The notes beneath the pieces are model-generated. The model did no database searches and was not told the origin of the DNA. It saw nothing but the letters and a program-made list of their open reading frames with translations. A stretch of DNA of 28,856 bases from Clostridiales bacterium. Lineage in GTDB: Bacteria > Bacillota > Clostridia > Christensenellales > UMGS416. Every line of letters starts with the position of its first letter. Position 1 is the stretch's first letter. This document shows positions 1-7,047 of this stretch, piece after piece. A program made the translations under genes and the position numbers. Location: the NCBI GenBank assembly GCA_012515725.1, contig JAAYXU010000101.1, forward strand, positions 1-28,856, given 5' to 3'.

Positions 1-53
1 CATTCGGCTATATCGCGCGCAATATGCAGTTTCATCGTTGCATTCATCTCCAT
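1..53 (-). CDS. Start of an unidentified leftward gene (partial)
   Basis: An open frame runs off the left edge on the minus strand and reads MEMNATMKLHIARDIAE from the ATG at 53. It lies just downstream of a strong minus-strand promoter (82-110), which is the main reason to believe it. The start is uncertain. The ATG at 53 has no ribosome binding site. The internal ATG at 35 has a GGAG 12 bases upstream (48-51), so translation may begin at MKLHIARDIAE. Too little of the protein is visible to name a family. Confidence 0.4.
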   Translation of the reverse strand, partial: MEMNATMKLHIARDIAE

Positions 54-81
54 TTTTATGTTTATCATATAGTGCCATGTC

Positions 82-110
82 AGTATAAAACGCTAGGGTG
101 CGTTTGTCAA
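82..110 (-). promoter_or_regulatory. Strong sigma-A type promoter for the left-edge gene
   Basis: On the minus strand the -35 is TTGACA (110-105), an exact consensus, and the -10 is TATACT (87-82), one mismatch, with a 17-base spacer. Transcription would start near 75, giving a short leader before the partial gene. Confidence 0.75.
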
Positions 111-114
111 ACGC
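88..114 (-). promoter_or_regulatory. Operator-like palindrome cluster over the promoter
   Basis: A perfect 15-bp palindrome, GCGTTTG-A-CAAACGC, occupies 100-114 and contains the -35 box. A third half-site with the same sequence (GCGTTT on the minus strand, 88-93) abuts the -10. A repressor bound here would cover both promoter boxes. The regulator is not identified. Confidence 0.5.
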
Positions 115-139
115 TGAGACGCATCAGCGCAAATGCAAC

Positions 140-174
140 AAAAACCCGATACACAATATAGGTATCGGGTTTTT
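140..174 (-). terminator. Rho-independent terminator after tRNA-Ala
   Basis: Arms ACCCGATAC (144-152) and GTATCGGGT (162-170) pair perfectly around a 9-base loop, with A and T runs on the two sides. The terminator therefore works in either direction. It lies immediately 3' of the tRNA and also separates the tRNA from the left-edge gene. Confidence 0.85.
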
Positions 175-177
175 GGA

Positions 178-254
178 TGGTGGAGAATACGAGACTCGAA
201 CTCGTGACCTCTTGACTGCCAGTCAAGCGCTCTAGCCAACTGAGCTAATCCCCC
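178..254 (-). tRNA. tRNA-Ala, anticodon GGC
   Basis: Read on the minus strand, the sequence folds as a full cloverleaf. The acceptor stem is GGGGGAT with ATTCTCC, the D arm contains AGTTGG, the anticodon stem is CTTGA/TCAAG with loop CTGGCAG, and the T loop is TTCGAGT. The discriminator is A and the 3' CCA is encoded (178-180). The anticodon GGC reads the GCC alanine codon. The acceptor stem has the G3:U70 wobble pair, the classic identity element for alanyl-tRNA synthetase, which independently confirms the assignment. Confidence 0.95.
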
Positions 255-273
255 ATATATATGCCGCCCGCAT

Positions 274-302
274 ATTATAAAACAAAACCATGCGCGGGTC
301 AA
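274..302 (-). promoter_or_regulatory. Promoter of tRNA-Ala
   Basis: On the minus strand, -35 TTGACC (302-297) and -10 TATAAT (279-274) are separated by 17 bases. The tRNA 5' end lies about 20 bases downstream of the -10. Confidence 0.85.
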
Positions 303-370
303 GCTTTTTGTATCGATTGTGTGGCCGCCGCACCGGAACATCGCACTGGTATCGCATCGCGCTTGAAAGA

Positions 371-394
371 GCCGCCCTTTCGGACGGCCCTTTT
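371..394 (-). terminator. Terminator hairpin downstream of the spore-protein gene
   Basis: GCCGCCC (371-377) and GGACGGC (382-388) form a 7-bp stem (one G:U pair on the transcript) with a 4-base loop. A TTTT run follows on the plus side and a weaker TCTTTC on the minus side. It lies about 35 bases past the stop codon of the minus-strand gene at 427-594. Confidence 0.6.
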
Positions 395-426
395 CGCAAA
401 GGAGAGGCGTAAGCCCCCGGGCCGGG

Positions 427-594
427 CTAGCGGGTCATAGAGCGTTCCGCCATTTCGATCGCGGTACGCACGATTCGTCCGCAGTCGCGCGAAGAAACGG
501 AGCCCCAGCCTTCCCGCTTGACGGTTTCGCCCACGCCCATCTGCTGTGCGATGGCATATTTAAGCTGGTCGGACATGACGCTTTGTTTTGCCAT
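427..594 (-). CDS. Alpha/beta-type small acid-soluble spore protein, SspF-like
   Basis: This 55-residue protein has the hallmarks of alpha/beta SASPs, which coat and protect DNA in dormant endospores. Visible features are MSDQLKYAIAQQMGV near the N-terminus and KREGWGSVSSRDCGRIV in the second half. The EGWG segment and spacing resemble the minor SASP SspF of Bacillus rather than the abundant SspA/B type. The start is set by AGGGAGG ten bases or so upstream of the ATG at 594; an upstream in-frame ATG at 615 would place that site inside the coding region. One oddity is that the germination protease site, normally a Glu followed by Ile/Phe-Ala, here reads Ala14-Ile15-Ala16. The gene is monocistronic and has a possible sigma-G promoter. 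It marks the organism as a spore former. Confidence 0.88.
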   Translation of the reverse strand: MAKQSVMSDQLKYAIAQQMGVGETVKREGWGSVSSRDCGRIVRTAIEMAERSMTR

Positions 595-635
595 TTTTTC
601 TAACCTCCCTTGCATGCGGCATTACGCACACAAGA

Positions 636-664
636 TAGTTTGCCCGCGGCGATTACGGTCATGA
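636..664 (-). promoter_or_regulatory. Candidate sigma-G promoter for the SASP gene
   Basis: On the minus strand TCATG (664-660) and CAAACTA (642-636) are 17 bases apart. The known sigma-G consensus is roughly GYATR, then 17-18 bases, then CATnCTA, so this differs at one position in each box. SASP genes are normally transcribed by sigma-G in the forespore. No good sigma-A promoter was seen here. Confidence 0.4.
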
Positions 665-706
665 AACGTATTATTTGCGCGCTTTGCGTATTTTTTCAAT
701 TAAAAA

Positions 707-1528
707 TCAGCCCAGCGTGACGTCGAGTATCATCATGACCGCAAAGCCCGCCATGCAGCCAAGCGTCGCTATATCGGTCCGGGAGCCCTCGTCGCCAAGC
801 TGCGCCTCGGGTATGAGCTCCTCGACAACAACATAGATCATCGCTCCGGCAGCGAACGCCAACGCGTAAGGCAGTATCGGCTCCATGACCATCATCGCGG
901 CCGCGCCCAGTACCGCCGCGAACGGTTCCACGATGCCCGACGCCTGCCCGTACGCGAACGCCTTTGCGCGCGAGAAACCTTCCCGGCGCAGGGGGATCGA
1001 CACCGCGGCCCCTTCGGGGAAATTCTGTATACCAAGGCCGATCGCCAGCGCGACCGCTCCCGCGAGACTGGCGGAGGGGACGCCCGACGCGACCGCTCCG
1101 AACGCGACGCCAAGCGCGAGCCCCTCGGGTATATTGTGCAGCGTAATGGCCAATACAAGCAGCACGCTGCGCCGCCATCCTGTCTTGACGCCCTCTGCCT
1201 GATCCCGCGCGAACCCCAGATGCAGGTGGGGGAGCGTCCGATCCACGATATACAGGAACCCGCCGCCTGCCAGGAAACCGATCGCGACGATTGCCCAGGA
1301 GGGAACAAGGCGGCCCTGCGCCATATCAAGGGCCGGCTCCAGAAGCGACCAGAAGCTGGCGGCAATCATCACCCCGGCCGCAAAGCCCAGCATTGCGTTG
1401 AGTACGCTGCGCTTGAGCGAGCGGAACAGAAATACGAGCGCCGCGCCCAGCGCCGTGAGAGCCCACGTAAAAAGCGAACCTATGAGCGCCTGCGTGACTG
1501 CAGGCAAGCCGGCAAGCCAATTGAACAT
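707..1528 (-). CDS. ZIP-family metal (probably zinc) transporter
   Basis: A 273-residue integral membrane protein that would carry Zn2+ or related divalent metals across the cytoplasmic membrane. The ZIP signatures are HNIPEG (residues 131-136) in one helix and QNFPEG (168-173) in the next, which form the metal site in this family. A short His-bearing loop, LPHLHLG (99-105), precedes them. About eight hydrophobic segments are apparent, and the length is normal for bacterial ZupT/GufA-like members. The start is supported by GGGGAGG 8 bases upstream. It is the last gene of a likely minus-strand operon, only 24 bases after the hydrolase gene. The metal specificity cannot be read from sequence. 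Confidence 0.9.
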   Translation of the reverse strand: MFNWLAGLPAVTQALIGSLFTWALTALGAALVFLFRSLKRSVLNAMLGFAAGVMIAASFWSLLEPALDMAQGRLVPSWAIVAIGFLAGGGFLYIVDRTLPHLHLGFARDQAEGVKTGWRRSVLLVLAITLHNIPEGLALGVAFGAVASGVPSASLAGAVALAIGLGIQNFPEGAAVSIPLRREGFSRAKAFAYGQASGIVEPFAAVLGAAAMMVMEPILPYALAFAAGAMIYVVVEELIPEAQLGDEGSRTDIATLGCMAGFAVMMILDVTLG

Positions 1529-1552
1529 GCGCGTCCCCTCCCCGCTGCGCCC

Positions 1553-2782
1553 CTACCGGCGCAGAAAAGCCTCGTACTGCGCAAATACCTGACGATTGTC
1601 CCCGCGCAGCCCCTCATGGCTGTAAGCGTCCGTGCCAGGCAGGGGCGGGTAGACGTCCCACAGCGCGAGTCCCGGAGCGGGATCCGCGCCGGTCAGCGCC
1701 CGGGAAAGCTCCTCCAGCGTGTACGCGTCCCCGGGCCACCGCTCGTAGCATGTGTGCGAGGCGGGAAGGCAATCGTCGGTGTCGCAGGAAAGCTCCTCAG
1801 CCGGGCCGATGCCCAGCGCGTCCGACAGGAACATGCCCAGCGCGTACCGCTTGGCCGTATTCCACGGGTGCGGTCCGGCGAACGTCTCAAATCGGAGCCG
1901 GTCGGCCGCGCCTGCCAGTCGGTAGACAGTGGCCACCCTGCGCGCCATGGCGTAGAAGAGGTCCTCGGGAAACAGAGAATCCTCCGTTCCCTGAAAAAGA
2001 TACAGGGGTCTGGGGGCGAAAAGGCCCAGTGCCTGCCACATCTCTATCTGCCCCACGATACCGGGCAGCAGGTTGCAGTGGCAGTGCTTCTTTTCCTTGC
2101 GCGCGATGAACTCGAAGCTCGACGGGTATCCCGAGGAGGACAGAGCGGAAAGCTCCGGGCACAGAGCGCCCAGGAAAAGCGTAAGCGTGCCGCCCCCGGA
2201 ATTCCCGATGGCCGCCATCCGGCCCGCGTCAACGCGCGCGTCGGCCATCGCCCAGCGCAGCCACGCGATGGTCTCCATTACGATAAGCCCCTGTATGCTC
2301 AGTCCGTATGCGAAGGGCGTGACCGAGTCCCTGTGGCCCATCGGCGCGCGCTCCCCCTGCCCTATGTTGTCGGGTACCAGCACAACTGCTCCCTGCCGGG
2401 CCAGACGCCGAGCCATGGCCTGATAGCCCGGATTCAGCTTACAGTCCGCGCCGTGTCCGCAGCACAGCAGCACGAACGGTCTCCGTCCGCCGCCCTCGGG
2501 CACGTAAAGGTGCGCTGCGGCCTGTACGCCCGGCCAGGATTCGGCCTGCAGAAACTCTATCCGAAAGCCCCTCTGCGGAAGCGTCCGGACCGATCGCGCC
2601 CGGATCGCGGGTATATATTCGTCCCGGATTGAAAGGCTGCTGCGCACGACCGCGATAATGCGCTCGCGGTCGGCTGGTATCCACGGACGCAGCCTGGGCG
2701 CGTCCGCCATCGCCTGCCGGAAACGGCTATCATACTGCTCGTAGGCCTCAAGGGTCGCGGTTTCCCGCACGATATCGGTCAT
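1553..2782 (-). CDS. Alpha/beta hydrolase, acetylxylan esterase/dienelactone hydrolase-like
   Basis: A 409-residue cytoplasmic enzyme with no signal peptide. The catalytic triad can be proposed directly: nucleophile Ser195 in GNSGGG (193-198), Asp268 in GTEDSLFPED, and His305 in GPHPWN. The oxyanion-side strand is FVLLCCGHG (103-111), and DNIGQGER (138-145) resembles the loop of CE7 and related bacterial hydrolases. A long N-terminal extension of about 80 residues precedes the fold, as in multidomain esterases. It sits between an FAH-family gene (30 bases upstream) and the ZIP transporter gene (24 bases downstream), all leftward, so co-transcription is likely. The substrate is unknown; an ester or a small carbohydrate derivative is plausible from the neighbouring isomerase and FAH genes. 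Confidence 0.8.
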   Translation of the reverse strand: MTDIVRETATLEAYEQYDSRFRQAMADAPRLRPWIPADRERIIAVVRSSLSIRDEYIPAIRARSVRTLPQRGFRIEFLQAESWPGVQAAAHLYVPEGGGRRPFVLLCCGHGADCKLNPGYQAMARRLARQGAVVLVPDNIGQGERAPMGHRDSVTPFAYGLSIQGLIVMETIAWLRWAMADARVDAGRMAAIGNSGGGTLTLFLGALCPELSALSSSGYPSSFEFIARKEKKHCHCNLLPGIVGQIEMWQALGLFAPRPLYLFQGTEDSLFPEDLFYAMARRVATVYRLAGAADRLRFETFAGPHPWNTAKRYALGMFLSDALGIGPAEELSCDTDDCLPASHTCYERWPGDAYTLEELSRALTGADPAPGLALWDVYPPLPGTDAYSHEGLRGDNRQVFAQYEAFLRR

Positions 2783-2812
2783 ATCAGCATCTCCTTGCTA
2801 AATCCAGATAGG

Positions 2813-3574
2813 TCAGGCGCGGTTCCTGACCGGGTTGCGCAGTGTTCCTACGCCCTCGACCTCGATTTCTATGACGTCGCCGCCCGCCATAGGCCCGACG
2901 CCGCAGGGCGTGCCGGTCGTCACGACGTCGCCGGGATGAAGCGGCATGGCCTTGGATATAAAGCTTATTAGCTCCGGGACGCCAAAGAGCAGGCTGGCGG
3001 TATTCCCATCCTGCCGTATCTGTCCGTTGAGCCGGGAGCGGACGCGCAGGCGTCCGTAGTCGAGCCCGTCCACGATCCACGGCCCCAGCGGGCAGAATGT
3101 CGGATAGTTCTTGGCCCGCGTCCACTGGCCGTCGAGCTTCTGTACGTCCCGCTCGGTGACGTCATTAAGGCAGGTCGCGCCTAGTATCGCCCCGGCGGCC
3201 TCTACTGGCTCCTCGTCGGAGCATTCGCGTCCTATTACAAGCGCGAGCTCGGCCTCGTAGTCGACCCGCGTCGCTCCTCGGGGGATGAGTATATCCTCAT
3301 CCGGGCCGATGACGGTGTGGGGCAGCTTGATAAACAGCACCGGGCTCTGCGGTACCTCCGAAGCGCCCAGCTCTCCTATATGGTCGAGGTAATTCTTCCC
3401 GACAGCCACCACCTTGCCGGGAACAAGCGGGGCCAGCAGGCGCACCTCGCCCAGTGGAACGGCCATGTCGGTCTTGCGATAGTCCCAGAACGGCCCCTCT
3501 ATGACCGTAACTATGTCTCCGGACAGTATGCCGCTTCGTATCCGGCCGCGGTGCTCAAAGCGCAGATAAATCAT
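2813..3574 (-). CDS. Fumarylacetoacetate hydrolase (FAH) family protein
   Basis: A 253-residue enzyme of the FAH/2-hydroxyhepta-2,4-diene-1,7-dioate isomerase superfamily, which cleaves, hydrates or isomerises beta-diketo or 2-oxo acids using a divalent metal. The family pattern is visible: KNYLDHIGE (60-68), DYEAELALVIG (105-115) with metal ligands Glu107 and Glu109, NDVTERD with Asp138, CPLGPW (161-166), and GTPCGVG near residue 217. The ATG at 3574 is chosen because GGAGG lies 6 bases upstream; the open frame continues upstream without family sequence. It is the first gene of the leftward FAH-hydrolase-ZIP group. Sugar-acid catabolism (2-keto-3-deoxy acid type) or aromatic degradation are both possible. 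The sugar isomerase gene next door favours the former, but that is inference. Confidence 0.88.
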   Translation of the reverse strand: MIYLRFEHRGRIRSGILSGDIVTVIEGPFWDYRKTDMAVPLGEVRLLAPLVPGKVVAVGKNYLDHIGELGASEVPQSPVLFIKLPHTVIGPDEDILIPRGATRVDYEAELALVIGRECSDEEPVEAAGAILGATCLNDVTERDVQKLDGQWTRAKNYPTFCPLGPWIVDGLDYGRLRVRSRLNGQIRQDGNTASLLFGVPELISFISKAMPLHPGDVVTTGTPCGVGPMAGGDVIEIEVEGVGTLRNPVRNRA

Positions 3575-3659
3575 AAAAATCCTCCGGTATTGTTTTTGCA
3601 CGAACCCCTTTTTACTATTCGGGAGGAAACGCAGCTTTCCTGCCTGCGCCGCGAAGCAT

Positions 3660-3693
3660 ATAAAAATGGGCGGACGCGCGCGCGTCCGCCCAT
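3660..3693 (-). terminator. Terminator after the isomerase-like gene
   Basis: A perfect 28-bp palindrome (3666-3693, 14-bp arms, centre GCGC) begins 11 bases after the stop of the isomerase-like gene. On the minus strand it is followed by TTTTTATA, the usual intrinsic-terminator layout. It separates the isomerase unit from the FAH operon. Confidence 0.85.
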
Positions 3694-3704
3694 GGGGGTT
3701 CGTA

Positions 3705-5099
3705 TTATGGCTCGTCCAGAATGATATCGGGATAGTACCGGAGGAACTCCCGGAGCATCGGAACGACATCGCCTTCGATTTCGGCCATGTGGTGGATGTA
3801 TGGGCCGTCGATGAGCCGCTTCTCCCATTTGGGCAGATCGTTAAACCGCGCCCATACATAGGTGCCGAACGTGTGGGGGCCTTCCGCGGCGTCAAAGCCT
3901 CCGGCAAGCAACGAGTATTTGCCGGCGATGCTGTCCAGCCGGGCGATCGTGTAATGGCCGTCCCGGACGATGAAACTGGGCCGGGCGTTGACGAGCCTGG
4001 GCTGAGGGCCGTCGGGCTTGCGCAGAGAGTATGGGAACGGTCCGCAGTGCCAGACGAGCTCGGTGTTGTCGTCGCTGGGGTGACGAGCCGTGAATTCCCC
4101 GAAGAACGGGTGCGACTTTCCCCGCGTCGCGCACGAGAGAAGCGACATCGATACCGCGCCCATGATGTCGGATTCGCATGTCACGATTATGCTCTCGTCT
4201 CCAAGCAGGCTCATCGCGGTGCAGGGCATAGCATTCACCGCCGCCATCATCGCGGTCCAGCACTCGGTCGAAACGACGCGGCAGTCGTACTCGGCCAGCA
4301 GCTCGCGGTAGAAGAATTTGAAGGCGGCCACCCGGGTGAGCGTCTCGTCGTCCAGGCCGCCCAGGTCGAACTTCGCGCGGATGTCGGCGACGACCTCGGG
4401 AAGCTCGGCCGAGTATTTTTTCATTACATCGTTAAACAGCTGTATCGACAGCGCCATATTAACGGGTACGATCTCGATACCGAACCGCTCCATGAGCTCG
4501 CTCTCGTTGCACATGACGCAGTTGAAGGGCTTGGGCCGCGTGCCGACCTGCGCGATGCGAAGACCCTTAAAGTTCTTGATCATGCACACGACGGATAGGA
4601 ATTTCTCAAAGTCGCGGGAAAAAACCTCGTCCTCTATGTTGCAGTTCTCAATGTGCGAGAAGGGCAGACCATAGCGCTGCAGCTGCTTGCTGATAGGAAA
4701 ATGGCCGCACTGCGCGTCGGTGTAGCGGGTTCCGTCGGGCTCGTATATCGTGTCCCTGGGCGCCCACAGCAGCACAGGCTTACCGACAAGCTGGGCCACC
4801 TTGCCCGCCACTTCCTCGTTGCCGTAGTTGCAGTTGATGATGAACACCGCGTCGACCTTCTCCTCTATGAACCGGTCGGCGATGGCCCGCGCCTGGCGGA
4901 CGTCGTACATAAGGCCTTCCTCGTTGAGGAAATCAAGGTCTGTGAACTCCACCTGGTCCGAGGCGAAGTGCTCCCTAATATACGCGATCGCCTTTTTCTT
5001 GTTGGCCAGCGCGTACTCGGGGTTAAAAATGCCGGTCCGCTTTCCCGGCAGCCAGCGCCTGCAAGGCGTCAGAGCGATCTTTACGCGATAGTCTAGCAT
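3705..5099 (-). CDS. L-fucose/L-arabinose isomerase-family protein
   Basis: A 464-residue cytoplasmic protein of the FucI/AraA-like fold, in which a metal-dependent enzyme interconverts an aldose and a ketose. Typical features are the N-terminal Rossmann-like region with FIINCNYGNEE (86-96), KPVLLWAPRDTIYE (107-120), a middle domain starting IAQVGTRPKPF (182-192), and the C-terminal acidic motifs STECWTAM (Glu279) and CESDIMGA (Glu309/Asp311), where Mn2+ ligands are found in the family. The length matches the divergent FucI-like homologues rather than true FucI (about 590 residues), so the real sugar is unknown. An AraC regulator gene lies 99 bases upstream on the same strand, and a good promoter with paired 15-bp elements lies between them, pointing to substrate-induced control. 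AAGGA lies about 9 bases before the start. Confidence 0.8.
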   Translation of the reverse strand: MLDYRVKIALTPCRRWLPGKRTGIFNPEYALANKKKAIAYIREHFASDQVEFTDLDFLNEEGLMYDVRQARAIADRFIEEKVDAVFIINCNYGNEEVAGKVAQLVGKPVLLWAPRDTIYEPDGTRYTDAQCGHFPISKQLQRYGLPFSHIENCNIEDEVFSRDFEKFLSVVCMIKNFKGLRIAQVGTRPKPFNCVMCNESELMERFGIEIVPVNMALSIQLFNDVMKKYSAELPEVVADIRAKFDLGGLDDETLTRVAAFKFFYRELLAEYDCRVVSTECWTAMMAAVNAMPCTAMSLLGDESIIVTCESDIMGAVSMSLLSCATRGKSHPFFGEFTARHPSDDNTELVWHCGPFPYSLRKPDGPQPRLVNARPSFIVRDGHYTIARLDSIAGKYSLLAGGFDAAEGPHTFGTYVWARFNDLPKWEKRLIDGPYIHHMAEIEGDVVPMLREFLRYYPDIILDEP

Positions 5100-5138
5100 G
5101 CCTTTCCGTCCTTCCCGCGGGAAACGCCGCTTCCCGCA

Positions 5139-5153
5139 TGAAAATAATTTGCA
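5139..5153 (-). promoter_or_regulatory. Putative operator, copy 2
   Basis: On the minus strand TGCAAATTATTTTCA. It differs from the copy at 5172-5186 at two of 15 positions and starts exactly 33 bp from it, about three helical turns. It lies just downstream of the -10 box. The AraC-type protein encoded upstream is the natural candidate to bind it. Confidence 0.45.
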
Positions 5154-5158
5154 CTATA

Positions 5159-5187
5159 ATTATGCTACACATGCAAAAAATTTGCAA
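5159..5187 (-). promoter_or_regulatory. Promoter of the isomerase-like gene
   Basis: On the minus strand -35 TTGCAA (5187-5182), 17-base spacer, -10 CATAAT (5164-5159). It lies in the short spacer between the araC-type gene and the isomerase gene, so the isomerase can be transcribed independently of the regulator. Confidence 0.65.
5172..5186 (-). promoter_or_regulatory. Putative operator, copy 1
   Basis: On the minus strand TGCAAATTTTTTGCA, an inverted repeat TGCAAA-TTT-TTTGCA. It overlaps the -35 box of the isomerase promoter and pairs with the similar element at 5139-5153. Confidence 0.5.
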
Positions 5188-5197
5188 GTAGATATTC

Positions 5198-6082
5198 TCA
5201 TGTTTTTTTTGACTGTAAATCGTCGTAAATCTGAATATGACCGTAACGGCCGACGGTTCTGCGCATGAACTCGCCCGGGCTGGTCCCGGTTACCGACTTG
5301 AATACCCTGCAAAAGTACGCGGTGTCGCTAAATCCCAGTTCCTCGGCCGCTTCTCCGGCTGTAAAAAGGCCCGACTGCAGCAGCTCGCGCGCTCGGTTGA
5401 CGCGCAGCGCGTTACGGTAACGGACGGGCGACATACCGGCGTATTCGCGGAAAAGGCGGCGAAAGCTGGTCTGGCTCACAAAGCACAGCGCGGCCAGCTC
5501 CTCTATGGGAGTGTTCTCGGTGAAATGCTGCTCGAGATAGCGTATCCCCGGCCCGATCGTCTCGCATCCGTGGGAGATCATGTTTTCGCGGTACAGCTCG
5601 CCGCTCAGATCGGTTAAAAGATCCAATACGCGCGCTTTGATGCGGGCCGGAGGGGTAAGGCCCATACGATAAAGGCGCAGAAGATCGGTGAAACGGTTCT
5701 CGAAGGCGATGGGATTACTAGGCCGAATGACGCGGATGACGTCCGACAGCACGATGGGCCGCAGGCGGGAATCTATTATATTGAAATTGATCAGTATGAA
5801 CCGGCAAATGGGCTCGCGCTTCCCGGCGGCAAAAGCGCACCGGTAATGGCTGAGCCTGGGCAAAAATATGATATCTCCCTCGGTAGCCGAGCAGGACGGG
5901 CCGTCGCTCATCCGGTAGTCGATCGCGCCCGACATGAGGCAGATGATTCCATTTCCGCCGTCCCTGCCGGGATTGGGCGTTATAAAATCGGTTTCCGACT
6001 GCCGCCGCTGCTCGAGTATTACGGCATTGTACAGGAAGTAGTCCTCTCTCTGAAGCGCTCCGAATCCCTCTCCCCGAATCAT
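5198..6082 (-). CDS. AraC-family transcriptional regulator
   Basis: A 294-residue protein with the standard two-part build. A cupin-like sensing half (about residues 20-150, with GDIIFLPRLSHYRC) precedes a C-terminal double helix-turn-helix (about 185-285). The DNA-binding half is clear: IEELAALCFVSQTSFRRLFRE is the first helix pair, and AAEELGFSDTAYFCRVFK the second, followed by the family's TSPGEFMR tail. Such proteins usually activate an adjacent sugar-use gene when they bind the sugar. The next gene on the strand encodes a sugar isomerase-like protein with paired 15-bp elements at its promoter, so that is the likely target. The start has GGGGAGG 6 bases upstream. Confidence 0.92.
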   Translation of the reverse strand: MIRGEGFGALQREDYFLYNAVILEQRRQSETDFITPNPGRDGGNGIICLMSGAIDYRMSDGPSCSATEGDIIFLPRLSHYRCAFAAGKREPICRFILINFNIIDSRLRPIVLSDVIRVIRPSNPIAFENRFTDLLRLYRMGLTPPARIKARVLDLLTDLSGELYRENMISHGCETIGPGIRYLEQHFTENTPIEELAALCFVSQTSFRRLFREYAGMSPVRYRNALRVNRARELLQSGLFTAGEAAEELGFSDTAYFCRVFKSVTGTSPGEFMRRTVGRYGHIQIYDDLQSKKT

Positions 6083-6136
6083 GACACGCCCTCCCCACCG
6101 CTTTGATTGTAACAGATCAGCCGCCGCGCCGCAATG

Positions 6137-6187
6137 GTGAGTAATGAATAATGAATAGTGAATAATGAATAATTAAGAAATGAATAG
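6137..6187. repeat. Short AT-rich GAATAAT-type repeat
   Basis: About 50 bases made of near-identical 7-10 base units (variants of ATGAATA and GTGAATA) in an intergenic spacer between the araC-type gene and the DUF6062-like gene. Composition contrasts sharply with the GC-rich flanks. No gene or hairpin was found in it. Confidence 0.55.
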
Positions 6188-6235
6188 AGTGCTGAACCGC
6201 TCCGGCGCAGACTAAATATTCTGAATTTACGCAGT

Positions 6236-7000
6236 TTACCGTAATGAATCCGGATCATTCTGCGCGTCCTCGGGCGCGCCAGCCTCATAGCCCCGCAGCT
6301 TCTGAAGCGCTCTTTGCGGAGCGTCCTTCGCGGTGCCCCAGGGCTTGTCGGCATTGCGGTAGTTGAACTTCGTGGTAAAGAAGTGCGTTTCCTCGTGCAG
6401 CCGGGAGAGGGCCTCCCGCTGCAGGTCGCACAGCATCGCGATAAGCGGGCGCGGGTCGCGCAGCAGCGCGGGCTTTAACAGCTCCCGGAGCAGAGCGGCG
6501 AAATGGGGCTGGCAGAAGCCCCGGCACCCGGCAAAGCTCTTTCGGAAATCGGCGTCGCCGCTGAGCATGCTCGCCACGGTTTCTGTGTACCGCTCCATGA
6601 TAGCGCCCGAGCGCTCGCATACCACGCATCCCGCGCATTCCTTTTCCACCGCGCTAAGGAGCTTTGACGCGGCAGTCAGTTTCCTCGCGGGCTTTTTGCG
6701 CGCGGCTTCGTCGGACGCGGCCTGAAGGAGCGGCCGCAGCTTTTCAAGCAGCGTATCCATCCTCGTGTCCAGCATGAGCGCGAGGGGCAGCTTTTGCTCG
6801 CTGTCCCACAGCATACGCAGATGGCGGGTGCAAAAGCCCCTGTCGTTGACAGCGATGCGGGTCGCCGGCTCCATGACCGATCCGCCAAGGTACAGCTCGA
6901 TCATGCCGCTCTCTACGCTCCGGGCCAGCGTGCACAGCGGACACTCGCTCCCGGAACGCACTGCGTCCCAGATGGGTATCGTATCGATATGGTACGACAT
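6236..7000 (-). CDS. DUF6062-like cysteine-rich cytoplasmic protein
   Basis: A 254-residue soluble protein that I recognise as resembling the DUF6062 family of Clostridia; no function is established. The N-terminus reads YHIDTIPIWDA, followed by CPLC (20-23), LYLGGSVMEP and CTRH (57-60). The middle is basic, and the second half repeats the pattern with CAGCVVC and CRGFCQPHF. The paired CxxC and CxxH groups suggest two zinc-ribbon-like halves, possibly a duplicated module. GGAGG lies 9 bases before the ATG, supporting the start. It is transcribed away from the SPOR-like gene at 7102. The C-terminal 40 residues look disordered. Confidence 0.75.
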   Translation of the reverse strand: MSYHIDTIPIWDAVRSGSECPLCTLARSVESGMIELYLGGSVMEPATRIAVNDRGFCTRHLRMLWDSEQKLPLALMLDTRMDTLLEKLRPLLQAASDEAARKKPARKLTAASKLLSAVEKECAGCVVCERSGAIMERYTETVASMLSGDADFRKSFAGCRGFCQPHFAALLRELLKPALLRDPRPLIAMLCDLQREALSRLHEETHFFTTKFNYRNADKPWGTAKDAPQRALQKLRGYEAGAPEDAQNDPDSLR

Positions 7001-7047
7001 TAGGGCTTCCTCCTCGCAGATGAATGATCGGACAGGCTACTGAATAT

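Noticed and set aside
93..341. 82-codon minus-strand frame over the tRNA
   Set aside because: It runs through tRNA-Ala, its promoter and terminator; the apparent protein is translation of tRNA sequence.
1136..2632. 498-codon plus-strand frame across the ZIP and hydrolase genes
   Set aside because: It overlaps two minus-strand genes with clear motifs and its product is Arg/Gln-rich nonsense.
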